Shown here one piece after another: positions 1 to 8,562 of a stretch of DNA of 35,644 nucleotides (positions are counted from its first letter, which is position 1; every line of letters begins with the position of its first letter). Source of the DNA: JBCBKZ01 sp039026975 (GTDB lineage Bacteria > Bacteroidota > Bacteroidia > J057); assembly GCA_039026975.1 (NCBI GenBank), contig JBCCLI010000013.1:1-35644 (forward strand), given 5' to 3'. Below the pieces are notes generated by a model that was not told where the DNA came from, ran no database searches, and saw only the letters and a program-made list of their open reading frames with translations. Both the position numbers and the translations under genes were made by a program.

Positions 1-1
1 A

Positions 2-499
2 CTCATGGGCACCCAGGTGAGAACAAGAACAGAGAATAAAGCTCCATTCTCTTTGACAGGAGACATTAATGGAGACTACCGTGATCAGGAGTTTATTCCC
101 GGTACCTACACCCTCAAAGCTACGCCTTTCTCAGAGAGAAACGCACAAGGAAGTCCAGGGATAGAGCTTATGATCAACTTCACAGTGATCAATGGAACTC
201 CTACTCAGCAGACCCAGTTTGGAGATCTTTCTCTGGATCCTACTTATGAGATGTCAGTTTACCCTGTACCAGCAGACCAGGAGATTTTCATAGACATGAA
301 GTTCTTCGAGCAAGGGGTATATGAGGCGGAGCTATTTGATGTAGCAGGTAGAACCATGATAAGCCAGAAGCTGGTATATGATGAAGTAACAGGAAAACGC
401 TTCAGCCTGGACACCCAGTCCCTGGCAGCAGGTGTCTACATGCTACGCATAGCAGGACAGAGGTACCAGGGATGGAAAAAGGTGTCCATTAGAAGATAA
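2..499 (+). CDS. C-terminal part of a T9SS-exported multidomain protein (5' end outside window)
   Basis: The reading frame is open from base 2, so the gene begins before the window. The ATG at 5 is not a start: residues from there align with the interior of the next gene's last module (LMGTQVRTRTEN here against LTGAQVRSRTEN there). The visible part is one beta-rich module (bases 2 to about 196), containing ENKAPFSLTGDINGDY and YTLKATPFSERN. A type A T9SS sorting domain follows, starting at the motif SVYPVPADQ and ending KKVSIRR. In this family the C-terminal domain directs export across the outer membrane and is then removed or anchored. The close resemblance to the C-terminus of the next gene suggests tandem paralogues. 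The catalytic or binding part is not visible, so the function is unknown. Confidence 0.9.
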   Translation, partial: LMGTQVRTRTENKAPFSLTGDINGDYRDQEFIPGTYTLKATPFSERNAQGSPGIELMINFTVINGTPTQQTQFGDLSLDPTYEMSVYPVPADQEIFIDMKFFEQGVYEAELFDVAGRTMISQKLVYDEVTGKRFSLDTQSLAAGVYMLRIAGQRYQGWKKVSIRR

Positions 500-522
500 T
501 ACATACACATTACACATTGACC

Positions 523-550
523 AGCCGGATCCTAAGGGTCCGGCTTTTTT
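523..550 (+). terminator. Rho-independent terminator of the upstream T9SS gene
   Basis: A 10-bp stem (AGCCGGATCC, 523-532, with GGGTCCGGCT, 536-545; one T-G wobble) closes a 3-nt TAA loop and runs directly into a T tract. It begins 23 nt after the stop codon of the partial gene and separates it from the next secreted protein. Confidence 0.9.
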
Positions 551-702
551 CCTACTCCTGATCTAATGCTAATTTTAGGATCATCTGACATTGTTATTCT
601 ATGAGCTGCTATCAGGCGATTTTTAGCAGAATTTTCTTAAATATTATCATCCGAAAACATTTCCCCAGCAAAAACCGCCCAATCGTATGTTGAATCCTGT
701 TA

Positions 703-3700
703 ATGAGAAGAAGTCTTATTCTCTTACCCCTACTGCTGGTCTGCCTGTATACACTTTATGGACAAGAGGTGCTGAAAGGAAGCGCTTCTGCTCCTTTGGT
801 AATAGAAAAAAGAAAAGCCTTTAAGATAGATCCTGCCCTACAGCAGCTATACAAAGATAGATTTATCCAATCTGAAAAGGATCAGACCATGAGACCCTTA
901 AGCCATGGGAGATCTGGTCGTAATGAGCTGTTGGCCTCCTCTATCACCCTAGACGGAAAGGTGCTGATAAAAGCTGTGGGCACTTATCCTAATACTCAGC
1001 TGCTAGCAGATTTGAAAGCCTTAGGCTTGCAGGGAGCCGCTACATTTGGCCATGAAGTATCAGGCTTCCTTCCTATCTCTTCTTTGCCTCAGGTAGAAAA
1101 GCTTTCCAGCCTGGCCTTCATGAGAATATCCCTTAGAGCTGTACAAGTGGGTGCAGTAGCTAATCAGGCTGACCATGCATTGAAATCGGATATTGCCAGG
1201 GAAAATTATGGCGTGGATGGAAGTGGAGTGAAAATAGGGGTGCTATCAGACTCCTACAACACGCTGGGAGGTGCTGATGACGCTATTGCCAGTGGGGACC
1301 TTCCGGGACCAGGGAACCCCAATGGGTTCACTACTCCTATCACTGTCTTAAAAGAATTTTCTGGAGTAGGCTCTGATGAAGGACGTGGGATGCTAGAATT
1401 AATTCATGACATAGCCCCTGGAGCAGCATTATACTTCTACACAGCTTTTGAAGGAGAAGCCGACTTTGCTAATGGGATACTTGCCTTAGCTGACGCAGGT
1501 TGTCAGGTAATAGTGGATGATGTGAGTTATTTAGCTGAACCTTACTTTCAGGACGGAATCATAGCCCAGGCGGTAGATCAGGTTCACAGCCAAGGTATAG
1601 CCTATTTCTCCTCGGCAGGAAATTACGCTTCTAACTCCTACCAGGCAGCATTTAATTCTTCCGGGGAAGAGCTGGTAATAGATAATGTCTCAGCCGGAAT
1701 TATGCATGATTTTGACACCAGGCCAGACTCTGTGAATACCCGCCAAAGTATAAGCTTACCGGCTACCTCCTCTATCACCTTCGGCTTCCAATGGGTAGAT
1801 AATTATAATAGCCTCAACAGTGATAAGGGAGCGGCTTCTGACTTAGATATTCACTTTGCCATAGATAATGCCATCATTTACACTGTAGCTTGGGCAGATC
1901 TGGGGCAGGATCCAGTGAATGTATTCTCCCTATCCACAGGGGAAGAGGAGGTAAATCTGGATATTATCATCACAAAATTTGAGGGGGAAGATCCTCCCTT
2001 ATTGAAATATATCATGTTCAGTACCGCTTCTACTATTAATACCTTTGATACCGAGAGCTCTACCTCTTTTGGGCATGCTAATGCTGCCGGAGCTAATGGG
2101 GTAGGTGCGGTCTTCTATGGATTTACGCCCGCTTTTGGCGTAACACCTCCTATCCTGGAATCTTTTTCTTCTACAGGAGGAATGCCTATTTATTACGACC
2201 TGGATGGAGAACTATTACCTCAGCCAGAAATAAGAGAAAAACCTGACTATTGTGCACCAGATGGGAGTAATACTTCCTTTTTTGGGTCAGATATAGGATT
2301 TGATGTTGATTCACACCCTAACTTCTTTGGTACTTCTGCAGCAGCCCCACATGCTGCCGCCGTGGCTGCCCTCATGGTAGAAGCTTCTGGCTACACCTTA
2401 GGAGCTGAGGAAATCAGATCCCTGCTAATTCATTCTACCGTGGAAATGCAGGGGGTAGGATTTGACTATAAGAGCGGATATGGCCTGATACAGGCAGAGG
2501 TAGCCGTATCAGCTGCTATCCAGACCTGTGAAGGGGTTACCATTACGCAGCAACCATTAGATAAACTCTTTTGCCCTGGAGGAGAGGTTGAATTCAGAAT
2601 AGAAGCTACGGCATCCAGCGAACTATCTGAGCTAAGTTACCTGTGGCAAAAACGAATGAATGTAGGGGCTAGCTTTGTGAATCTTGATAATAATCTTCCG
2701 TTTTTATCCTTAGATGAGGTAGAGGAAGAAAGGGATGGAGAACAATTTAGGGTCATTATCACTGATGATAAGGGAACCTCGTTTACAGAAGATGATTGTA
2801 GAGATACCTCTGAAGTAGTAACCCTAAGCTTGTCTACTGATCCTCCCGCTCTCATGTGTATGGAGGATATAGTGATACAAGCAGATTCTGGTGTTTGTAG
2901 CGCTACAGTTACCTATAGCCTTTCTACTACAGTTAGCTGTGGAATAGCCTCTTTGGAACAGGTCAGGGGATTAGCATCCGGGGAAGCATTTCCAGTAGGA
3001 GAAACAGAAAATACATGGGTATTGACAGATTCTCTGGGGAATAGGGATAGCTGTACTTTCTTAGTTACCATATTAGATGTTACGCCACCTGTATTTATTG
3101 AGGTAGATACTATAAAAGTTTCTGCTGATCCAGGGGCATGCACGGCTGTGGTTCAGTATGATCTCCCTCTAGCTGTTGACTTATGTGGAATGGAAACAGT
3201 CCTACAAATAGGAGGGAAGCTGAGCGGAAGTGCGTTTCCTGTGGGTGTGACCTTAAACACATTTGTAGGGATAGATGAAGCTGGGAATCGGGATACTGTA
3301 GACCTAGCTGTGGAGGTAATGGATACAGAGCTTCCTCAGTTCACAGCTATAGATACCACCCTCTACCTAGGACAAACAGCTATGGTAGGTCTAGACCCCC
3401 TCACACATCTGCTGAAGGCGGTAAGTGATAACTGTGGCATAGATACTATCAAGGTGGATGGGATTTCTACCTTTAGCTGTGATCAAGCAGGGAGAAACGA
3501 AATACGATTTACCCTTCAGGATATTCATGGGAATATAACGGATGGCCTATCTGAGGTTTGGGTGATAGCAGATTCTCCTACAGTAGAACTACTCCCTCCT
3601 TCTACTCCTATCTGTTCAGATGAAATATTTACCCTTACTGCCTCTGTGACTGGAGAATATGTTTCTACCTTCTGGGAGGTATATGAGGGGGGGAATTGGA

Positions 3701-5103
3701 ATATACTGGTAGGAGAAACAGAAGAATCACTGAGCTTTGAAAATGGACTTTCCCAAGGACAATATGCGTTTAGGTTGGGAATAGTAACTATCTGTGACAC
3801 CCTTTACAGCTCACCTCTAAGCCAGGAAATATTTGACTGTACTATCCCTGAGGTTTTGGGCTTTTCCATCATAGATGTGGACAGCCCACAATTTACCCTT
3901 CCTATTTCTGATGGAGGGACATTCTTGCTGGAAGAGATGCCAGCGCACTATAATATTATAGCTGAGGTAGAGGGAGAAGAAATAGAGAAGGTGTACCTGG
4001 AGTTGACAGGGGCAGAAGATGTTAGAAAAATGGAGCGTAAGGCTCCTTTTGCCCTTTTTGGAGATCCCAATGGTGAACTCATTGGAAAAGCGCCACAAGT
4101 TGGAGACTACCTACTATTAGCCACTCCTTTTGTACAAATAGGAGATAGCATATTCCCTGGAAATAGTGTCAGTCTATCCTTCCAACTCACCAGTTGTGAG
4201 GAGGATGGTCCCTTAGTAGAGGCAGGCTTTGATCAATCCCTGAGTTGCGATTTTGAAACACTTACCTATTTGAATGGGGAAGTCAGCGGGGAAAGTGTCA
4301 GCAGTGTATGGACTGGGCCGGAAGGCTTCAGTAGTGCTGAACTAGCTCCTTTAGTCTCCTTCCCTGGGGTATATATTCTCTCAGCCTTAGATGCTAAGGG
4401 ATGTGTGGTTACTGACTCTTTAGAACTTACACCATGTTCGGAAGACTGCTTACCACAAATCAGTGGATATACCCTCATAGATGCCTCAACTAATGAGGAG
4501 CTTCAACCCTTAGAAGATGGAGGGGTACTGGACTTAAGTGTGCTAAGTGAGCAGTTGAATATTAGGGCAGATATTAGCTGTCCAGAGCAAACGAGGAGTG
4601 TAATGATAGCCCTAACAGGCGCACAGGTGAGGAGTAGAACAGAGAACTTCCCTCCTTATGCTATGGCAGGAGATCATGCAGGGGAGTATTTCAGCCATAC
4701 ATTTTTATCAGGATCATACACTTTGACGGCTACTCCCTATTCTGAAAGAAATGGGCTAGGGCAGGCAGGGCTGGCTACCAGAATCACCTTTGCCGTGGTA
4801 AATGCTTCTTTTCTGCAGGGAAGCACTTTCTCTCAACTCAATGAGAATGAGGAAAGATGGAAGATTTACCCTAATCCAGCTAAGGAGTTTATTCTCATAG
4901 ATTTGTATACAGAAGAAAAGGGAACTTATGATATTAGGTTGCTGGATATGATGGGCAGAGTCTCTTCTGGTATGCAGATAGAAATGGGGAGAGCATCAGG
5001 AAAGACCTATGTATTGTCAGTACAAGACATAGCAGAAGGCGTCTATTTCCTAGAAATTCGGCACGGGAATGCCCTTATGAGAAAGAAAATCAGTGTAGAA
5101 TAG
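703..5103 (+). CDS. Large secreted subtilisin-fold (S8/S53-like) protease with HYR domains and T9SS sorting domain
   Basis: 1466 aa. Residues 1-20 are a Sec signal peptide ending LYG/Q. The peptidase domain spans about 169-600. The Asp motif is GVLSDS (Asp183), the Ser motif is FFGTSAAAPHAAAVAALM (Ser545), and the oxyanion Asn lies in SSAGN (Asn307). Where subtilisins carry HGTxVA this protein has SDEGRGMLELIHD, putting Glu226 at the His position. An Ig-like stretch follows (608-710), then two HYR domains (about 712-876, with SGEAFPVGETENTWV and SGSAFPVGVTLNTFV), a third HYR-like unit and a PKD-like unit. Two related modules come next (about 1053-1165 and 1255-1369). A T9SS type A sorting domain from WKIYPNPAK (about 1385) ends the protein. 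It is probably surface-bound or released; the substrate is unknown. The fold and export route are secure, but the exact peptidase family and activity are inferred. Confidence 0.9.
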   Translation: MRRSLILLPLLLVCLYTLYGQEVLKGSASAPLVIEKRKAFKIDPALQQLYKDRFIQSEKDQTMRPLSHGRSGRNELLASSITLDGKVLIKAVGTYPNTQLLADLKALGLQGAATFGHEVSGFLPISSLPQVEKLSSLAFMRISLRAVQVGAVANQADHALKSDIARENYGVDGSGVKIGVLSDSYNTLGGADDAIASGDLPGPGNPNGFTTPITVLKEFSGVGSDEGRGMLELIHDIAPGAALYFYTAFEGEADFANGILALADAGCQVIVDDVSYLAEPYFQDGIIAQAVDQVHSQGIAYFSSAGNYASNSYQAAFNSSGEELVIDNVSAGIMHDFDTRPDSVNTRQSISLPATSSITFGFQWVDNYNSLNSDKGAASDLDIHFAIDNAIIYTVAWADLGQDPVNVFSLSTGEEEVNLDIIITKFEGEDPPLLKYIMFSTASTINTFDTESSTSFGHANAAGANGVGAVFYGFTPAFGVTPPILESFSSTGGMPIYYDLDGELLPQPEIREKPDYCAPDGSNTSFFGSDIGFDVDSHPNFFGTSAAAPHAAAVAALMVEASGYTLGAEEIRSLLIHSTVEMQGVGFDYKSGYGLIQAEVAVSAAIQTCEGVTITQQPLDKLFCPGGEVEFRIEATASSELSELSYLWQKRMNVGASFVNLDNNLPFLSLDEVEEERDGEQFRVIITDDKGTSFTEDDCRDTSEVVTLSLSTDPPALMCMEDIVIQADSGVCSATVTYSLSTTVSCGIASLEQVRGLASGEAFPVGETENTWVLTDSLGNRDSCTFLVTILDVTPPVFIEVDTIKVSADPGACTAVVQYDLPLAVDLCGMETVLQIGGKLSGSAFPVGVTLNTFVGIDEAGNRDTVDLAVEVMDTELPQFTAIDTTLYLGQTAMVGLDPLTHLLKAVSDNCGIDTIKVDGISTFSCDQAGRNEIRFTLQDIHGNITDGLSEVWVIADSPTVELLPPSTPICSDEIFTLTASVTGEYVSTFWEVYEGGNWNILVGETEESLSFENGLSQGQYAFRLGIVTICDTLYSSPLSQEIFDCTIPEVLGFSIIDVDSPQFTLPISDGGTFLLEEMPAHYNIIAEVEGEEIEKVYLELTGAEDVRKMERKAPFALFGDPNGELIGKAPQVGDYLLLATPFVQIGDSIFPGNSVSLSFQLTSCEEDGPLVEAGFDQSLSCDFETLTYLNGEVSGESVSSVWTGPEGFSSAELAPLVSFPGVYILSALDAKGCVVTDSLELTPCSEDCLPQISGYTLIDASTNEELQPLEDGGVLDLSVLSEQLNIRADISCPEQTRSVMIALTGAQVRSRTENFPPYAMAGDHAGEYFSHTFLSGSYTLTATPYSERNGLGQAGLATRITFAVVNASFLQGSTFSQLNENEERWKIYPNPAKEFILIDLYTEEKGTYDIRLLDMMGRVSSGMQIEMGRASGKTYVLSVQDIAEGVYFLEIRHGNALMRKKISVE
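3859..4197 (+). repeat. First copy of a repeated extracellular module within the protease gene
   Basis: Encodes about 113 residues that begin GFSIIDVDS and contain RKAPFALFGDPNGE and DYLLLATPF. The order of motifs matches the second copy downstream and the partial gene at the left edge: DGG, then ELTGAE, then APFALFGD, then LLLATPF. The similarity is at protein level and is diverged at DNA level, so the duplication is old. Confidence 0.75.
4465..4809 (+). repeat. Second copy of the repeated extracellular module
   Basis: Encodes GYTLIDAS, LEDGG, ALTGAQVRSRTEN, PPYAMAGDHAGEY and YTLTATPYSERNGLG. It is closest to the module that opens the window (bases 2-196) and more distant from the copy at 3859-4197. 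The pattern suggests the C-terminal halves of the two neighbouring genes share a recent common ancestor. Confidence 0.8.
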
Positions 5104-5270
5104 CACGCCTGAAATAAAGCTGTTTGTGGGGAGATTATTCCAGGAAATTAGCTGGAAAAGCTGGTGGTTTGAGGGGGATGATACAGACATTAGTGCACAG
5201 AGAAAAGAGGGTTTCTATTCTATATGTTTAGGGGCATATGTCCTTTCTCACTTTATTACAGAATGAATCG

Positions 5271-5278
5271 TAACTTTG
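5271..5278 (+). promoter_or_regulatory. Bacteroidota -7 promoter element (TAACTTTG)
   Basis: TAACTTTG matches the Bacteroidota housekeeping -7 consensus TAnnTTTG exactly and lies 88 nt before the ABC transporter start. The -33 element is less clear; the best candidate is TTTC at 5244-5247, about 23 nt upstream. This is the only promoter-like signal I see in the 263-bp gap between the protease gene and the transporter. Confidence 0.55.
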
Positions 5279-5366
5279 TAGGCGTTTCCGAGTACCTATT
5301 AGTTGTGGGAAATCTGTAATATCAAGGTATACCTACCACCTGGCTACCCGATCACAAGATCAAACT

Positions 5367-7172
5367 ATGAAGGCATTATTTGCACTAAATCCATATATCT
5401 GGAAGTATAAGAGGCATTTACTACTAGGTATTTTATTTGTGGTTCTCTCTAATCTTTTTGCGGTATATCCTGCCCAAATCATCAGATTCGCCATTAACTT
5501 GGTAAAAGATGTACTCGGCTTCTACAAGTTATTTAAGGACTTTGAGATTGTCGGAAGCCTGGATACCCTGCTGGGGAAAAGCTTATTAATGTTTGCCGTT
5601 TTAGTATTAGGGATGGCTATCATCAGGGGAGTTTTCCTCTTCTTTACCCGCCAAACGCTTATTGTGATGTCTCGCTTGGTAGAGTATGACCTGAGAAACG
5701 ATTTATACAATCACTTTCAGGAAATGTCCCTAACCTACTACAGGAGAAATAGAACGGGAGACTTGATGGCTAGGCTGACGGAGGATGTTTCCAGAGTGAG
5801 AATGTACCTGGGACCAGGGATTATGTACACCCTCAATACAGTATCCCTTTTTGTGGTAATAGTTACCACTATGTTGATGGTAAATGCAGAACTTACCTTT
5901 TACGCCTTATTACCACTCCCTTTTTTAAGTTACCTCATTTATTACGTAGAAAATATTATCCAGCAGCGGAGTGAGCGCATACAGGAACAGCTTTCTCGGC
6001 TTACTACCAATGCACAAGAAACCTTCTCAGGCATACGTGTCATAAAGGCCTATGTGAAAGAAAGATTTACTGCTCATAAATTTGAAGAAGAAAGTGAAGA
6101 GTTTAAGCACAGGTCTTTGCATCTGGCTAAAGTAGATGCCTTATTCTTCCCACTTGTTGTATTTCTGGTAGGACTGAGCATAGTGCTAACCATATGGGTA
6201 GGAGGAAGTAAAGTCATCAATGGTTCCCTTAGCATAGGAAATATTGCTGAGTTTATCATGTACATCAACCTCATTACCTGGCCCATCATAGCCATTGGCT
6301 GGGTTACTACCCTTATTCAGCGGGCTGCTGCCAGCCAAAAACGCCTGAATGAGCTCTTTGAGGTACGTTCAGAGATCCAGTTTCCCTCAGAGGAAAAAGT
6401 GGAGGATATACAAACTGCCAAACTAGTATTTGAAGATGTATCTTTTACATATGAAGATACAGGCATAGAGGCCTTAAAAAACATCAGCTTTGAACTAGCT
6501 GCCGGGAAAAAACTTGGGATAGTAGGACCTACAGGGTCAGGGAAGAGTACTTTCTGTACCGTTATCCCCAGGTTACTTGAACTGAATGCTGGTAGCATAC
6601 ACATTGATGGGAGGGATTATACACAGTTTACCAAGGGTCAGCTGAGAAATGCTATAGGCTATGCCCCTCAGGATGTATTCCTATTTTCAGATTCTATTAA
6701 AAATAATGTAGCCTTTGGAGAAACAGAGGCTACTGAGGAAGAGATCTATCATGCTACTAAGCTTTCTTCAGTTTACCACAATATTATAGATTTTCCAGAG
6801 AAGTTTGATACGGTAGTAGGAGAAAGAGGGGTTACCCTCTCAGGGGGGCAGAAACAAAGAATATCTGTTGCCAGGGCCTGGATTAGGAACCCTAAACTTC
6901 TGGTACTGGATGACGTGCTATCCGCGGTAGATACCCAAACGGAGGAGACCATACTTACAAACCTCAAAAACTTTAGGGTACAGAACCCGAAAGTATCTGT
7001 CATTATGGTGGCCCACCGTCTTTCCTGTATACAGGATTCGGATCTTATTTTGGTGCTAGAAGATGGTAGAATAACAGAATCTGGTACACACGCAGAACTT
7101 CTCCTTCACGGCGGTTATTACGCACGTATACATGAGAAGCAGCTACAGGAGTCTGCCTCTGTTAGTCATTAA
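5367..7172 (+). CDS. ABC exporter half-transporter (fused permease and ATPase)
   Basis: 601 aa. The first 320 residues or so form a type I exporter transmembrane domain with six predicted helices. The ATPase domain follows, with Walker A GPTGSGKST (387-395), signature LSGGQ (491-495), Walker B LLVLDD (D515) and an H-loop VAHR. The residue after Walker B, normally the catalytic Glu, is Asp516 (LDDVLSAVD). This resembles the MdlA/YheI-type half of heterodimeric exporters, but no partner gene is adjacent. It is an inner-membrane ATP-driven exporter of lipid, peptide or drug type; the substrate cannot be read from sequence. It stands alone, with its own promoter element upstream and an opposite-strand ORF 11 nt downstream. 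Confidence 0.93.
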   Translation: MKALFALNPYIWKYKRHLLLGILFVVLSNLFAVYPAQIIRFAINLVKDVLGFYKLFKDFEIVGSLDTLLGKSLLMFAVLVLGMAIIRGVFLFFTRQTLIVMSRLVEYDLRNDLYNHFQEMSLTYYRRNRTGDLMARLTEDVSRVRMYLGPGIMYTLNTVSLFVVIVTTMLMVNAELTFYALLPLPFLSYLIYYVENIIQQRSERIQEQLSRLTTNAQETFSGIRVIKAYVKERFTAHKFEEESEEFKHRSLHLAKVDALFFPLVVFLVGLSIVLTIWVGGSKVINGSLSIGNIAEFIMYINLITWPIIAIGWVTTLIQRAAASQKRLNELFEVRSEIQFPSEEKVEDIQTAKLVFEDVSFTYEDTGIEALKNISFELAAGKKLGIVGPTGSGKSTFCTVIPRLLELNAGSIHIDGRDYTQFTKGQLRNAIGYAPQDVFLFSDSIKNNVAFGETEATEEEIYHATKLSSVYHNIIDFPEKFDTVVGERGVTLSGGQKQRISVARAWIRNPKLLVLDDVLSAVDTQTEETILTNLKNFRVQNPKVSVIMVAHRLSCIQDSDLILVLEDGRITESGTHAELLLHGGYYARIHEKQLQESASVSH

Positions 7173-7183
7173 CCTTCATAGGG

Positions 7184-7471
7184 TCACATTTCCTGCCCAA
7201 CCAAAAATATTTCAGGTGGATTAGGATTCAAATTTCTAACTGCCCGTATTGATTCTAGGGCATCTACTTTCTGGAATTGAGCAGTATTCGGTAAGTGAGA
7301 AGGCGTCAGGATGTTGACTACATATCCATCTTTCTTAAGAACATCTCTGACAGACCTGATCATGCGAGGAGATTCATTTACCAACAGGACATACGGTAAA
7401 GTTGCTTCCGTACGCATAGTTTGACTCTTATTCTTGTTAGGCCTAAATGCTTGCTGGCTGTGTGTTTGCAT
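7184..7471 (-). CDS. Short receiver-like protein, possibly a truncated response-regulator remnant
   Basis: 95 aa from the ATG at 7469-7471. A second ATG at 7415-7417 (residue 19) would start just before the recognisable part. Residues 25-50 look like the first strand and helix of a response-regulator receiver (YVLLVNESPRMIRSVRDVLK, then KDGYVV). Residues 85-92 look like the third strand (PEIFLV). The acidic pair is Asn-Glu, the phospho-acceptor position is Gly (LVGQEM), and the frame stops right there, so strands 4-5, the Thr and the Lys are absent. No continuation is visible in the few bases before the transporter gene. It could be a gene remnant, a tiny pseudo-receiver or a chance ORF. The similarity is from my reading of the pattern, not a search. 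Confidence 0.4.
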   Translation of the reverse strand: MQTHSQQAFRPNKNKSQTMRTEATLPYVLLVNESPRMIRSVRDVLKKDGYVVNILTPSHLPNTAQFQKVDALESIRAVRNLNPNPPEIFLVGQEM

Positions 7472-7500
7472 ATTTTAGGCGGCGTTCAGAAGCTAAAGCA

Positions 7501-7513
7501 GCATAATTTATGC
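7501..7513. promoter_or_regulatory. Short palindrome between divergent genes
   Basis: GCATAA-T-TTATGC is a perfect 6+6 inverted repeat around one base. It lies 30 bp upstream of the minus-strand receiver-like ORF and 133 bp upstream of the plus-strand DUF3108 gene, so it could be an operator for either. No regulator is known and it may be chance in an AT-rich gap. Confidence 0.2.
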
Positions 7514-7646
7514 CAAAATGCCTTTTTGAGCACAGAATCATACATTTCTGACTTGCTTGGCACCCATTTTTTCTGATTTTCGTTATTATATTTACAGCAG
7601 CTACTTATTTCATTGTTTGAAGCAAGGTCTCTTCAGATACTGAATT

Positions 7647-8483
7647 ATGAAAAAATTATCTATCCTCATATCTACTATTCTTGTACTTTCCGGTGTTGGA
7701 TGGGCACCTGTAACTACTCATATAGATTCAGATCCTACTGACCCCATCTTACGGAAAGTAAATAATGAAACTTTTATAAAAGGAGAGTTCCTTAAATATA
7801 GAATCCACTATGGCGTCATCAATGCTGGTTATGCTGAAATGGAAATTGAGGATAAAGCTTACATGGTAAATAACAGGCCCTGCTACCATATCATAGGGAA
7901 GGGCTATTCAAATTCCTTTTTTGATGCCTTCTATAAAGTCCGGGATACTTATGAGTCTTATATGGATAAAGAGGCTTTAATTTCCTGGTGGTTCAAACGT
8001 GATATAGTAGAGGGGAAATTTAAAAGCTTCACAGAAACTAAATTTGATCACTACCAGAAAAAGGCCAATTACTACAGCCGAAAAAAAGAACATAGGCAGT
8101 ATTCTGTGCCTGAAAACATACAGGATGTCATTTCTGCCTTCTATTATGCACGTACCACTAAGGATGTGAAAAACCTTAAACCAGGGGATAGGCTGAACTT
8201 GAGGAACTTCATAGATGAAAAGACTGTCAACCTGGAAGCAGAGCTGATTGAAAGAGAAGTAATTAGGGTACAAGGGGAAAAATTCAAGACCCTAAAAATG
8301 AAGCTCACCATAGAAGAAGCAGGGTTAATTACAGATGGAAGTAAAATAAACATTTGGATTTCTGATGATGAGAATAAAATACCCATCCGTATCTCTTCTC
8401 ACTTATTAGTAGGTTCACTCAAAGCTGATCTCATTGAGTATAAAAACCTCCGAAATCCTTTTGATGCCCTTATAAAAGAATAA
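7647..8483 (+). CDS. DUF3108 domain protein, exported
   Basis: 278 aa starting MKKLSILISTILVLSGVGWA, a Sec signal peptide with a likely cut near residue 20. The remainder matches the pattern of the DUF3108 family, which I recognise from the early GEFLKYRIHYGVINAGYAEMEI stretch, a central VISAFYYAR and a late IPIRISSHLLVGSLKADLIEY. Proteins of this family are small beta-rich periplasmic or outer-membrane-associated proteins of unknown function; length is normal for the Bacteroidota versions. It precedes murB by 79 nt on the same strand, and the two might be co-transcribed. No catalytic residues can be assigned. Confidence 0.85.
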   Translation: MKKLSILISTILVLSGVGWAPVTTHIDSDPTDPILRKVNNETFIKGEFLKYRIHYGVINAGYAEMEIEDKAYMVNNRPCYHIIGKGYSNSFFDAFYKVRDTYESYMDKEALISWWFKRDIVEGKFKSFTETKFDHYQKKANYYSRKKEHRQYSVPENIQDVISAFYYARTTKDVKNLKPGDRLNLRNFIDEKTVNLEAELIEREVIRVQGEKFKTLKMKLTIEEAGLITDGSKINIWISDDENKIPIRISSHLLVGSLKADLIEYKNLRNPFDALIKE

Positions 8484-8533
8484 AGCAGGACACATTTACC
8501 ATACAAGCTATTTAGGTACTTGAGTTGTTTGTG

Positions 8534-8541
8534 TAGGTTTG
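8534..8541 (+). promoter_or_regulatory. Candidate -7 element (TAGGTTTG) before murB
   Basis: TAGGTTTG fits TAnnTTTG exactly and lies 21 nt before the ATG at 8563. No good -33 TTG is seen at the usual spacing. If functional, it would overlap a TTG codon at 8539 that could otherwise be read as the start, which favours the ATG. Confidence 0.35.
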
Positions 8542-8562
8542 TTCTCCTTATGTGCAGATGAT

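Noticed and set aside
3817..4098. 93-codon minus-strand ORF inside the protease gene
   Set aside because: It lies wholly antisense to a well-supported gene with recognisable domains and has no signal of its own; the same holds for the other antisense frames in the large secreted-protein genes (for example 27449-27764 and 29908-30216).
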